Of a stretch of DNA of 64,000 nt, positions 8,657 through 17,195 are shown piece by piece. Position 1 is the first letter of the stretch. Each line of letters opens with the position of its first letter. Made by a program: the position numbers and the translations under genes. The DNA lies in NCBI GenBank assembly GCA_036500605.1, contig DASYBU010000042.1, positions 31,114 to 95,113 on the forward strand. Reading direction: 5' to 3'. The notes beneath the pieces were generated by a model. The model saw nothing but the letters and a program-made list of their open reading frames with translations, was not told the origin of the DNA and ran no database searches. This DNA is from JAFALK01 sp036500605 (GTDB lineage Bacteria; Pseudomonadota; Gammaproteobacteria; Burkholderiales; Burkholderiaceae_C).

Positions 8657-11635
8657 TCACAGCGAGCCGAGGAAGGCCAGCAAGGCGTCCCGGTCCGCCT
8701 TCGACAACGCCGCAAAACGCTGCCGGCTCGCCGTGGCCTCGCCGCCGTGCCACATGATGGCCTCGGTCAGGTTGCGGGCGCGGCCGTCGTGCAGATAACC
8801 GACCTTGCCCGCCGTGCCGGCAACACGCTCGGTATAGCCGATGCCCCACAGCGCCGAGGTGCGCCACATGCTGCCGGTGGCCTGGCCTTCGACGAAGTTG
8901 TCCGCCAGATCGGCGCCCATGTCATGCAGCAGCATGTCGGTGTAGGGCTTGATGTTCTGGTTGCGCAGTTCGGCAAACTCGCTGGTGCCGCCGGTCTTCA
9001 TGTCGGCCACGTGGCAGGCGGTGCAACGGTTGGCCTGGAAGACCTGCAAGCCTGTCGCGACCTGCGTCGGGTTGACGTCCAGGTACGGCAAGGGCGAGAC
9101 CCCCTTCGGGAAACCGCTCGCGACGCTGCGCTGCGCCGGCACGGCCAGCAGGCTCAGGTAGCGCGTGATCAGCGTGAGGTCGTCCTCGCCAATGCCCTTC
9201 TCCACCTTGCCCGACGCGCACTTGCCCGACAGGCAATCGCGGTTCGGGAAGACGGGCGTCGTGACCGACATGTCGAGCAGCGCGGCGCCGGCGGCCTGAT
9301 GCCGCAAGCTGACCTTGGAGGCCTTCCAGCCATAACGGCCCAGTCGCACGGCGCCGGTTTCGGGGTCGTAGGCGTAGTTGGCCCGGCCCATCACGCCGTC
9401 GGCATCGGGCGTGGTGCGGGCACGCGCAATGATGTCGGCGTCAGGGATCGCTTCGAGCAGGCCCATGCCGATCATCGGCTGCGCGCTGCGCAGCGAATAC
9501 ACGCTCGGCGTCGGTCCGTCGAAGGCCACGCGCGGCTTGCTCAAGCTGACCGCGGTGCCGTCGCCCAGCGTCACGGTCTTCACATCAAAGCCCGCCACGC
9601 GAACGCCCATGCCCCAATCCTGCGGCGTGCCGGCGGTGAGCGAGCGCGCGTTCATCTGCACGGTCATGCCGTAGATCGGATGCGGGATCTGCTGTCCGTT
9701 GCCGTCAAGCGTGGCAACGCGCACGGCCATCGTGTCGAGCTTCTGGTTGATCGCGCTTGGCGCCAGGCTGCGGCCGTTGCCGATATGGCAGGCGAAGCAC
9801 GAGGACTGGTTGAAGTGCGCGCCCTGCAGGCCCACGGCCGGCAGGTTGCGGTCATTGCCGGTCTCGTTGTGATCGCCGGTCCACATATTGGTGTGGACCC
9901 AGCGGCGACCTTCCACGAAGCGCTGCATGTTCTGCATGCCGACCTGCAGGCTCGGCTGCTGGAACATGAAGGTCGAGTTGTCCGCGTAGTCGTACGAGAC
10001 CGAGCCCGTGCCGCCCTGCAGCGTGTCGTCGGGCAGCGGTGCGTTCATCAGGCGCGGCTGCACGCCGTACCAGGGGCGCAGGCCGGTGCCCACCACGTAG
10101 GTCACCTCGTTGGTGTAGTAGCGGAAGGCGCCGCTGTCACCGACCGCATCCATGCCGGCGCGGGTCGAGAAGAAGGAGCCGGTGAACTCGATCACATCGC
10201 CGACCTTGAGCACGCGCGAGGCCACGTTGCTGCCGTTGGGCACCATCACACCATTGGCGTTGGCCGAGAGCGCGTTGTAGCCGGGGTAGGTGTCGAACAC
10301 CACGCTGCAACCGTCATTGGCGCCCTTGACGCCGTTGTAGCCGCTGGTCGGGTTGAGCAGCGCACCCTGCGGCGGCTTGGCCACCACCTGGCAGGCGGTC
10401 ACGTCGTTGAAGCCGGCCGTGTAGGTCGAGTTGTCGAGCAGCGTGCCGGGTGACATCCAGCCGTAGCCGGTCACGCCCGGATCATCGAAGCGGCGCACGA
10501 ACGATTGGCCGCCGCCCTTCTGCGCTTCCTGGTAGTACTGGTTCATCACGATGCTCGGCTTGGTCACGCCAGCCACGTGGCTGTTGTCGATGAACTCGAT
10601 GCCCCAGGTGCGGTTCTTGAAGTAGTTGGCGACGAAGTTCAGGTGCGCGCCGGGACCCTTGTCCTGCGGGTTGCCGGCGGCATCGACCGTGTCGTTCGGG
10701 CCATAGCCGATCTCGTTCCAGTCCTCGCCGCGTTCGCGCGCATGGCGGGAGCGGCCGACCATGCCGAAGCGCGTGACCAGCGTGCCATCGGGCAGCGTGA
10801 ACTGCGTGCTCTCCAGCGGCGCCTGCGCGGTGGGCGCCGCGATGAGGCCGCTGCCGTTGGCGGGGAAGGCCAACGCGGCCGTGGTCAGCACAGGCAGGGA
10901 GTTATCACTGCCCGGTGATTTGAAGGTGACCTCGAACAGCGAGTAGCCGTACTGCGTGGCCCGCGTGACGCCTTGCAGCCGCACGTAGCGCACGTTCGCG
11001 TCGAGGTTGAAGAACTCCTGCGTGCCGCCCGTGCCGCCCGCCACGTAGCGGATCTGGTACCAGGTCTGTCCATCGTCGGAGCCCTCGATGATGAACTCCT
11101 TGCCGTAGGCGTCCTGCCAGGACAGGTTCATGTAGCCGAGCTGGGTCTTGGTGCCGAAGTCGAACTGGATCCAGGCAGCATCGTCCTGCGCGCTGGACCA
11201 GCGCGTGACACTATTGCCGTCGACGGCCATCGCAGCGGTGTAATTGTTGCCTTCGACCGCCGACGAGGTCGCGTTGACGACCTTGACCGCCACGCCGGGG
11301 TGGCTGGTGTCAACGCCCGCAGGCAGTTGCAGCGAAGGCGGCAGCGATGGCGTTGATGAGGGCGTGCCGGTGGGCAGGTCGACCGGCGTGGAGACGGGCG
11401 GCGGCTCCAGCACGGGATCGGTGCCGGACGGCGAAGAGGCTGGCGCGGCGGGTGGCGGAGGCGCCGCAGGGTTCGAGCCCGGCGAGCCCCCTGCGGGATC
11501 AGAGGAACCGGTGTCGCTGCTGCCTCCGCCGCCACCGCAGGCGGTCAAGGCCACGGCGGCAAAGAGTGCCACCAACGGTGCCAGGGAAGAGGCACGCGAT
11601 CGCTGATCGGCAGCGCCCGTCATGTTGTTATTCAT
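8657..11635 (-). CDS. Di-haem oxidoreductase (DHOR/DUF1111 family) lipoprotein with discoidin domain
   Basis: 992 aa from ATG 11635; the frame extends to 11881, but only this start gives a signal peptide. Residues 20-33 form a lipobox ending LTAC (Cys33), followed by GGGGGSS and a ~70-residue Pro/Ser/Thr-rich linker, so it is probably a lipid-anchored envelope protein. Residues about 110-245 resemble an F5/8-type C (discoidin) fold (AMAVDGNSVTRWSSA, WIQFDFG, VRYVRLQGV). The C-terminal part carries two c-type haem motifs, CFACH and CTACH, in the order typical of the family of putative thiol oxidoreductases/peroxidases. Its final segment GYLHDGRARNLTEAI is also typical. Discoidin domains often bind carbohydrates. 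Substrate unknown. Confidence 0.85.
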   Translation of the reverse strand: MNNNMTGAADQRSRASSLAPLVALFAAVALTACGGGGGSSDTGSSDPAGGSPGSNPAAPPPPAAPASSPSGTDPVLEPPPVSTPVDLPTGTPSSTPSLPPSLQLPAGVDTSHPGVAVKVVNATSSAVEGNNYTAAMAVDGNSVTRWSSAQDDAAWIQFDFGTKTQLGYMNLSWQDAYGKEFIIEGSDDGQTWYQIRYVAGGTGGTQEFFNLDANVRYVRLQGVTRATQYGYSLFEVTFKSPGSDNSLPVLTTAALAFPANGSGLIAAPTAQAPLESTQFTLPDGTLVTRFGMVGRSRHARERGEDWNEIGYGPNDTVDAAGNPQDKGPGAHLNFVANYFKNRTWGIEFIDNSHVAGVTKPSIVMNQYYQEAQKGGGQSFVRRFDDPGVTGYGWMSPGTLLDNSTYTAGFNDVTACQVVAKPPQGALLNPTSGYNGVKGANDGCSVVFDTYPGYNALSANANGVMVPNGSNVASRVLKVGDVIEFTGSFFSTRAGMDAVGDSGAFRYYTNEVTYVVGTGLRPWYGVQPRLMNAPLPDDTLQGGTGSVSYDYADNSTFMFQQPSLQVGMQNMQRFVEGRRWVHTNMWTGDHNETGNDRNLPAVGLQGAHFNQSSCFACHIGNGRSLAPSAINQKLDTMAVRVATLDGNGQQIPHPIYGMTVQMNARSLTAGTPQDWGMGVRVAGFDVKTVTLGDGTAVSLSKPRVAFDGPTPSVYSLRSAQPMIGMGLLEAIPDADIIARARTTPDADGVMGRANYAYDPETGAVRLGRYGWKASKVSLRHQAAGAALLDMSVTTPVFPNRDCLSGKCASGKVEKGIGEDDLTLITRYLSLLAVPAQRSVASGFPKGVSPLPYLDVNPTQVATGLQVFQANRCTACHVADMKTGGTSEFAELRNQNIKPYTDMLLHDMGADLADNFVEGQATGSMWRTSALWGIGYTERVAGTAGKVGYLHDGRARNLTEAIMWHGGEATASRQRFAALSKADRDALLAFLGSL

Positions 11636-12143
11636 CTTGTTCAATTCATTTCCCCAGTGATGCTGGAAGGAGGAATGGAAGTGCAAAGCGGACCCGCATC
11701 TGGCACGCTGCGGGGCGAATGATGTCGGCGTGTCCGCGCCGAAAGGCTTTGACTTGTAAGCCGATATGCAGGGCGAGCAACGCACGAGCGTGGGAATACC
11801 CTGTAGGTGCCCTTGAATCCGAGGCCGGTTCTTGTAGGACAGCTGTAGGACAGTTTCAGATGGTTGCAGTTCTGCGCCCATCCGACGCGGCCTTGTCGCG
11901 TGGTGCCGACTGCGGACGTCCGCAGCTAACGGGTCATCAAAGCGTCATCAAGGTTCGGCGAAACAGGCAAGAAGAGCCCGCGTGGCGCGGGCTCTGCATG
12001 GGTTCACTGACGCGTTTGTCCGCGCAGGCGCATGCACGCGGGTGAGGTCGTGCGCCGTGGGCGAAATCAGCTGGCAGCCGGGATCCACCTTCCAGATGAT
12101 CGCTGATCGACGCGAGCTTCGCTGAGCCGACGGCAGGGACTGC
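11636..12143. other. 508-bp intergenic region upstream of the di-haem oxidoreductase
   Basis: No convincing gene. It should hold the promoter of the minus-strand oxidoreductase. A tandem repeat TGTAGGACAG occurs at 11833-11842 and 11844-11853 (11-bp period). The terminator-like hairpin at 11973-11995 is listed separately. The rest shows nothing I can name. Confidence 0.6.
11973..11995 (-). terminator. Rho-independent-like terminator for the NarL-type regulator
   Basis: AGAGCCCGCG (11973-11982) and CGCGGGCTCT (11986-11995) form a perfect 10-bp stem with a 3-nt loop. On the minus strand it is followed by the pyrimidine-rich TCTTGCCTGTTT. It lies about 150 bp past the regulator stop at 12144. 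Confidence 0.6.
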
Positions 12144-12839
12144 CTACTCCAAGAGCCCGTGCTGCATCGCGTAGCGGACGATATCGACGTTCGAGCCCAG
12201 CCCCAACTTTTCCATCAGGCGGGCCTTGTGCGTGGAGACCGTCTTGTTGCTGATGGCCAGTTGATCGGCAATATTGTTCACGCTGGAGCCACTTGCCAGC
12301 AGCGTGAAGATCTGCAGTTCCCGGTCCGTCAGGCTTTCGTGGGGCGGCCGTGGTCCGCTGGGCAGCGTGAGCTCCAGCGCCAGCGCTTGGGCCAGGGCGG
12401 GATCGATGTAGCGTTCGCCCGCGGCAACCTTGCGCACTGCATTGAGCAGGACTTCAGGATTGTTGTCCTTGGTGATGTAGCCGGCCGCGCCCGCTGACAG
12501 CGCCCGGCGCACGATCTGCGGCTCGTTGTGCATGGACAGGATCAGCACGGGCGGTGCATGCGCGCCCGCCTTGACTCGGGCAATCAGATCGGTCCCGGAG
12601 ATGCCGGGCATGGTCATGTCCAGCAGAACGATGTCAAAGTGCCGCTCGTGCAGCAACTCCAGCAACTGTGAGCCATTGATGAAGAGCGCCTGCGCGCGTT
12701 CAGCCAGGAGACCCGAGGGCCCTGCGGCAGACTGCGTCATCAGCGGTGCTCGTTCGTAGTAATGCAGCGTGATGCTCTCTGCGGCCGGCGCCTGCAATTC
12801 CGTACCCGCTTGGGGCGCGATTCGCGGCCGCGACTGCAT
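12144..12839 (-). CDS. NarL/FixJ-type response regulator with degenerate receiver domain
   Basis: 231 aa from ATG 12839; ATG 12740 is an alternative that would remove the first receiver strand. The C-terminal LuxR-type helix-turn-helix is intact (SLTDRELQIFTLLASG, NKTVSTHKARLMEKLG). In the receiver the acceptor Asp74 (IVLLDMTMPG), Ser/Thr switch (LILSMHN) and Lys (YITKD) are present, but the acidic pair at the end of strand 1 is replaced by Tyr-Tyr-Glu (LHYYERAPL, residues 25-33). Mg2+-dependent phosphorylation is therefore doubtful. It starts 20 bp after the thiolase stop on the same strand, with no partner kinase beside it. It may be the last gene of the leftward catabolic operon or a separate unit. 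Confidence 0.8.
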   Translation of the reverse strand: MQSRPRIAPQAGTELQAPAAESITLHYYERAPLMTQSAAGPSGLLAERAQALFINGSQLLELLHERHFDIVLLDMTMPGISGTDLIARVKAGAHAPPVLILSMHNEPQIVRRALSAGAAGYITKDNNPEVLLNAVRKVAAGERYIDPALAQALALELTLPSGPRPPHESLTDRELQIFTLLASGSSVNNIADQLAISNKTVSTHKARLMEKLGLGSNVDIVRYAMQHGLLE

Positions 12840-12859
12840 CTTGCAGGCGGCCGTTTGAA

Positions 12860-14017
12860 TCAAAGCCGTTCGATGATCGTGACGTTGGCCAGCCCGCCGC
12901 CTTCGCACATGGTCTGCAGGCCGTAGCGTTTGCCGCGCTGGCCGAGTGCGTTGATCAGGGTCGTCATCAGTTTGGTGCCCGAGGCGCCGAGCGGGTGACC
13001 GAGCGCGATGGCGCCGCCGTTGACGTTGAGCCGCTCAGGGTCGGCGCCCAGGACCTGAAGCCAGGCCAGCGGCACCGGCGCGAAAGCCTCGTTGACCTCG
13101 TAAAGGTCGATGTCCGAGATCTTCATGCCGGCCTTCTTCAGCGCCCGCGCGGTGCCCGGAATCGGCTCTTCAAGCATGATGACCGGGTCGCCGCCGGTCA
13201 CGGTCATGTGGTGCACGCGCGCCAGCGGCGTCAAGCCATGATCCTTGAGCGCCCGTTCGCTCACGACCAGCACACCGGATGCGCCATCGCAGACCTGGCT
13301 GGCGGAGGCGGCGCTGATCCGGCCGCCTTCCGTGATCAGCTTGACGGAGCCGATCGACGCCAGGGTCGCGTCGTAGCGGATGCCTTCGTCCTTGCTGTGC
13401 ATGCCGCCTTCAACGGCGATCGGCAGGATTTCGTTTTCGAAAGCGCCGGACTCGGTGGCGGCGATCGCGCGCTGATGGCTCAGCAGCGCAAAGGCATCGA
13501 GCTGTTCACGCGTGAAGCCATACTTGGCGGCGATCATTTCGGCGCCCGCAAATTGACTGAACTCCTTCACGCCATAACGTTCCAGGATGCGAGGACTCCA
13601 GGGCCCGCCCAGGCCGGCCTTCAAGGCCAGCGTCACCGGCGAGCCCATCGGCACCCGCGTCATGCTTTCGACGCCGCAGGCGATGACGATGTCCTGGGTG
13701 CCCGACATCACGGCCTGGGCTGCGAAATGCAAGGCCTGTTGCGACGATCCGCACTGGCGATCAATCGTCACCGCCGGGACGCTGTCGGGCAGCTTGGAGG
13801 CCATCACCGCATTGCGGCCGATGTGGAAGCTCTGCTCGCCGACCTGCCCGACGCAGCCGAGGATGACGTCTTCGATGGCGGCCGGATCCATACCGCTGCG
13901 GTCGACCAGCGCATTGAGCACTTCGCCCGCAAGATCGGCCGGATGCCAGCCCGCGAGCTTGCCTCCACGGCGGCCACCGGCCGTGCGAACGGCTTGAACG
14001 ATATAGGCTTGGGTCAT
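12860..14017 (-). CDS. Thiolase (acetyl-CoA C-acyltransferase family)
   Basis: 385 aa, normal family length. It has the acyl-accepting Cys89 (DRQCGSSQQ), NEAFAPV, the His motif GGAIALGHPLGASG and the second catalytic Cys in MCEGGG. It should cleave a 3-oxoacyl-CoA with free CoA, releasing acetyl- or propionyl-CoA in the last step of a beta-oxidation round. Its start overlaps the enoyl-CoA hydratase stop by ATGA, and it closes the leftward gene string that begins at 21392. The family is certain; the chain length or substrate is not. Confidence 0.93.
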   Translation of the reverse strand: MTQAYIVQAVRTAGGRRGGKLAGWHPADLAGEVLNALVDRSGMDPAAIEDVILGCVGQVGEQSFHIGRNAVMASKLPDSVPAVTIDRQCGSSQQALHFAAQAVMSGTQDIVIACGVESMTRVPMGSPVTLALKAGLGGPWSPRILERYGVKEFSQFAGAEMIAAKYGFTREQLDAFALLSHQRAIAATESGAFENEILPIAVEGGMHSKDEGIRYDATLASIGSVKLITEGGRISAASASQVCDGASGVLVVSERALKDHGLTPLARVHHMTVTGGDPVIMLEEPIPGTARALKKAGMKISDIDLYEVNEAFAPVPLAWLQVLGADPERLNVNGGAIALGHPLGASGTKLMTTLINALGQRGKRYGLQTMCEGGGLANVTIIERL

Positions 14018-14820
14018 GGCTGTTGTCTCTTTCCTTGTGGTTTCCAGAATTCGGGTTTGCGTTTGGCCATGAAGGCGGCCACGCCCTCGCGGCCTTGAGG
14101 CGTGCGGCTCGCTGCGGAGATCGCCTGCGCCTCGCTTTCCATCTGCGTTTCCAGCGTGGTCGTCGAGCTTTGCAGCAGCAGCTTGCGCGCCAGGCCCAAG
14201 GCGGGCGTTGCCGCTGCAGCCAGTTGCTCGGCCAGCGCCAGGGCCTCGCTCATCAAGGCCTCATCCTCGACCACGCGAGTCACCAAGCCCGATGCGGCGG
14301 CTTCATCGGCGTTCAATCGCCGGTTGCTCAGCACCAGTTCCTGGGCGCGCCGCAAGCCGATCAACCGCGGCAGCAACCAGCTGGCGCCGCCATCGGGTGT
14401 CAGGCCTATCGCGGTATAGGCCACCGTGAAATTGGCGCTGCGCGCAGCCAGGACCATGTCGCCCAGGATGGCAAGACTGAATCCCGCGCCCGCTGCCGGC
14501 CCGTTGATCGCCGTGATCAAGGGCTTGCCCATGCGGGAAAACCGCGCGACCGCCGTGTGCAGATAGGCCGTCGATCGCTTGACCAGCGCGCTCATGGCGT
14601 CTCCGGCCGCGGCGAACTCCGCGATATCGCCGCCCACGCAGAACATGCGGCCTCTGGCGCTGAGCAGCACGCAACGAATGTCTTCGTCTTCGTCGCAGAC
14701 CGTCGAGGCCTCCAGCAGGCCCTGGGCCATCTCCACGCTCATGGCGTTGCCCAGGGCGGGCCGGTTCAGGATCAGGTGGGCGACTGCGCCCACCCGTTCA
14801 ATGAGGAGAGGCGCCGTCAT
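14014..14820 (-). CDS. Enoyl-CoA hydratase/isomerase family protein
   Basis: 268 aa from ATG 14820, which overlaps the upstream kinase stop (ATGA); the open frame beyond this start is antisense noise. Crotonase motifs are present: LNRPALGNAMS, the oxyanion-hole segment GRMFCVGGDIAEF, and INGPAAGAGFSLAILGDMVLAA. The usual catalytic Glu pair is not obvious: the second position reads DGGAS, where hydratases often have EGG. Isomerase or another crotonase chemistry is therefore possible. It acts on acyl-CoA intermediates made by the dehydrogenase two genes upstream. Confidence 0.9.
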   Translation of the reverse strand: MTAPLLIERVGAVAHLILNRPALGNAMSVEMAQGLLEASTVCDEDEDIRCVLLSARGRMFCVGGDIAEFAAAGDAMSALVKRSTAYLHTAVARFSRMGKPLITAINGPAAGAGFSLAILGDMVLAARSANFTVAYTAIGLTPDGGASWLLPRLIGLRRAQELVLSNRRLNADEAAASGLVTRVVEDEALMSEALALAEQLAAAATPALGLARKLLLQSSTTTLETQMESEAQAISAASRTPQGREGVAAFMAKRKPEFWKPQGKRQQP

Positions 14821-15884
14821 CGCAGGGCTCCTTGCGTTTGCCGCCACGCGCATTGCGCGATCAGCGGCAGGGCCGACACCATCTCCAGCGCCTTGGGCGA
14901 AGCCGCCGTGCCGCGTGCCATGCGGCCCTTGATGCCGTGGAAGATGGCCGCCAGCCGGAACATATTGAAGGCCAGATAGAAGTCCAGGTGCTCGATGCCC
15001 TCTCGCCCGGTGTACCGGCAATACGCCGCGACGTAGTCGTCTTCGCTGGGCAGGTTCAAGGCCTGGGTATCCAGGCCGGCGAGCCCGGCGATGCTCATCG
15101 GCGGCAACCGGTACATCATCAGGTGATAGGCAAAGTCGGCCAGCGGATGGCCCAGGGTCGAGAGCTCCCAATCGAGGACTGCCAGCACGCGTGCTTCGCT
15201 CGCATGAAAGATCATGTTGTCGATGCGGAAGTCGCCGTGCACCAAGGCGATTTCCTCGCCGTCCGGAATGTGAGCCGGGAGCCAGTCGAGCAGACGATCC
15301 ATATTTTCGTCGCGCCCGGCGGTGTCGATGTCTCCCAGGTATTGCTGGCCCCAACGGGTGATCTGGCGCTGGAAGTAATTGCCGGGGCGGCCATAGTCGG
15401 CGAGGCCCGCCGCTTGCACGTCCACGCTGTGCAGGCGCGCCAGCGTCCGCACCATCGCGCTGAAATAAGCAGGGCGCTCATCACGAGCGATATCGGCAAG
15501 GCCAGCATCCCAGAGGATGCGACCTTCCACGCAGTCCATCACGTAGAACCAGGTGCCGATGACGGCGTCGTCTTCGCAAAGCCCATGCATGTGCGCCACC
15601 GGAAAACCGGTCGCTTCGAGAGCCCGCTGAACACGCGCCTCGCGTTCGACCGCGTGGGCTCCTTTGAGCAAATGGCCAGGCGGCTTTCGACGCAGCACGT
15701 AGTCCTTGCCCGGCGTGTGCAATTTGTAGGTCGGGTTGGACTGCCCTCCCCGGAACTGCTCCACGCTCAAGGGCCCCGCGTAGCCGGCCACATGCGCGGC
15801 CATCCATTCGGCCAGGCGTGATTCGTCGAAGCGATGCGCCTCGCGCACCGGCGTCGTGCCCTGGAAAGTTGGTTCCGCGCTCAT
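14817..15884 (-). CDS. APH-family phosphotransferase paired with an ACAD10/11-type dehydrogenase
   Basis: 355 aa from ATG 15884 (ATGA overlap with the dehydrogenase stop). Aminoglycoside-phosphotransferase fold motifs: nucleotide-loop-like FRGGQSNPTYKL, the Lys-containing YVLRRKPPG, Brenner motif HGDFRIDNMIF and the metal site VLDWELSTLGHPLADF. These proteins are the separate counterpart of the kinase domain fused to mammalian ACAD10/ACAD11 and resemble LvaA of levulinate catabolism, which phosphorylates 4-hydroxyacyl-CoA. I infer phosphorylation of a hydroxyacyl-CoA here, not antibiotic resistance. A paralogue sits at 24900-26012, again next to an ACAD10/11-type gene. Confidence 0.88.
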   Translation of the reverse strand: MSAEPTFQGTTPVREAHRFDESRLAEWMAAHVAGYAGPLSVEQFRGGQSNPTYKLHTPGKDYVLRRKPPGHLLKGAHAVEREARVQRALEATGFPVAHMHGLCEDDAVIGTWFYVMDCVEGRILWDAGLADIARDERPAYFSAMVRTLARLHSVDVQAAGLADYGRPGNYFQRQITRWGQQYLGDIDTAGRDENMDRLLDWLPAHIPDGEEIALVHGDFRIDNMIFHASEARVLAVLDWELSTLGHPLADFAYHLMMYRLPPMSIAGLAGLDTQALNLPSEDDYVAAYCRYTGREGIEHLDFYLAFNMFRLAAIFHGIKGRMARGTAASPKALEMVSALPLIAQCAWRQTQGALR

Positions 15885-17089
15885 GCTGCCATCGCCTTCA
15901 GTGCGTCTCTCTTGATCTTGCGTGCGAGAGACCATTTATGGACTTCGGTCGGGCCGTCGTAGATGCGAAAGGCGCGCACCTCGCGGAACACTTTCTCAAC
16001 GACGGTATCGCCCGACACGCCCGTCGCGCCCATGACCTGCACGCAACGATCCGCGATCCGGAACAGCGCTTCGGAAACCGCCACCTTGGTCATCGACGAT
16101 TCGGTCGTCCCCTGGCGCCCCGCGTCGAGCGCATCGGCGCACCAGTCGATCATCAACTCGGCCTGCTTCAGATCGATGCTGTTCTCCGCCAGCATGAATC
16201 CGACGCCTTCGTGGTCGATCAGCGTTTGACCGAAGGCCTGGCGCTTGACCGCGTAAGCCGTCGCGATCTCATGCGCGCGCACACAGGCGCCGTGCCAACG
16301 CATGCAGTGCGTCAAGCGCGCGGGAGCCAGGCGGATCTGGGCATATTTGAGCCCCGCACCGACCTCCCCCAGCATCTGGTTCTGCGGCACGCGCAGGTTC
16401 GTGAAGCTCACCACCGGATGCCCGCCGGGCATGGTCGAATCGAGCGTCTGCGGCACTCGCTCGATGCGCACCGCCGGGTCCGGCAAGTCAACCAGAAACA
16501 GCGTGGGCCCCTCTTCGGAATCGGCCATCACAATGCCGACGCTGGCACCATCGGCACCGGTGCTGAACCATTTGCGGCCGTTGATGATCCAGTGGTCGCC
16601 ATCGCGCCGCGCCGAAGTGAGCAGCATCGAGGGATCGGAACCGGCGCCGTTGTCCTCGGCGGGCTCCGTCATGAAGAAACTGGAGCGTGCCGTGCCAGCC
16701 ACCAGTGGCGCCAGGAAGCGCTGTTTCTGTTCAGGCGTTGCCACGCGGCCCAGCAGGAACATATTGCCCTCGTCGGGCGCGGCCACATTGACAGCCAGGG
16801 GCCCGATCGGCGACAGCCCGGCAGCACGCAGCACGAGGGCGGTCTCGCGATGCGTCAGGTGGCTGCCATCGGCCAGGATATGCGGGGTCAGCAGGCCGGC
16901 TTCGCGAGCCAGCGCACGCATCTCGGCCACCATGTCGGGTGCGGGCCCATGCGGACCCCAGCGCGGGTCACGTTCAAACGGAACGATGAACTCGCGAACA
17001 AAGGACTCGACTTTCGCGGCCAGGGTCCGGCCACATGATGACGCCTCGGCCGCTGCGCAGGCAGCAGCCGAAGAGAGGTCTCTCGGCAT
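15881..17089 (-). CDS. Acyl-CoA dehydrogenase, ACAD10/11-like
   Basis: 402 aa, full length. Motifs: FFMTEPAEDNGAGSD (flavin/substrate region), INGRKWFSTGA, FRIYDGPTEVHKWSLARKI. The IYDGP/ADGPDEVH type of C-terminal motif, with Asp where classical enzymes have the catalytic Glu, is typical of the ACAD10/11 branch. That branch in mammals, and LvaC in Pseudomonas, acts after phosphorylation of a hydroxyacyl-CoA. The kinase gene overlaps its stop by ATGA, supporting a two-protein unit. It lies 106 bp downstream of the TetR gene in the same leftward string. Confidence 0.9.
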   Translation of the reverse strand: MPRDLSSAAACAAAEASSCGRTLAAKVESFVREFIVPFERDPRWGPHGPAPDMVAEMRALAREAGLLTPHILADGSHLTHRETALVLRAAGLSPIGPLAVNVAAPDEGNMFLLGRVATPEQKQRFLAPLVAGTARSSFFMTEPAEDNGAGSDPSMLLTSARRDGDHWIINGRKWFSTGADGASVGIVMADSEEGPTLFLVDLPDPAVRIERVPQTLDSTMPGGHPVVSFTNLRVPQNQMLGEVGAGLKYAQIRLAPARLTHCMRWHGACVRAHEIATAYAVKRQAFGQTLIDHEGVGFMLAENSIDLKQAELMIDWCADALDAGRQGTTESSMTKVAVSEALFRIADRCVQVMGATGVSGDTVVEKVFREVRAFRIYDGPTEVHKWSLARKIKRDALKAMAA

Positions 17090-17195
17090 GTCTAAACTCC
17101 AAGCCAGTCAAGGCACTCGAATTGAAGCGGGCTGGCGATCAGGCCGGGCCCACGGTTTCAGTCCGAACAGATGGTGCCGACGGGCTCGCGCCGGC

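Noticed and set aside
8747..10453. A 568-codon plus-strand frame opposite the di-haem oxidoreductase
   Set aside because: Antisense shadow of a gene with intact CxxCH motifs; no family resemblance.
11470..11490. tRNA-like T-loop sequence GGTTCGAGCCC
   Set aside because: It lies in the Pro/Ser-linker coding region of the oxidoreductase and no cloverleaf can be drawn around it.
12144..12839. Frameshift or truncation at the N-terminus of the NarL-type regulator
   Set aside because: The first ~45 receiver residues align in length with intact receivers, so substitution of the acidic pair explains the sequence better than a missing segment.
14817..15884. Aminoglycoside-resistance gene
   Set aside because: The APH-type fold is present, but pairing with an ACAD10/11-type dehydrogenase and the LRRKPPG/HGDFRIDNM subtype point to acyl-CoA metabolism; the same applies to 24900-26012.
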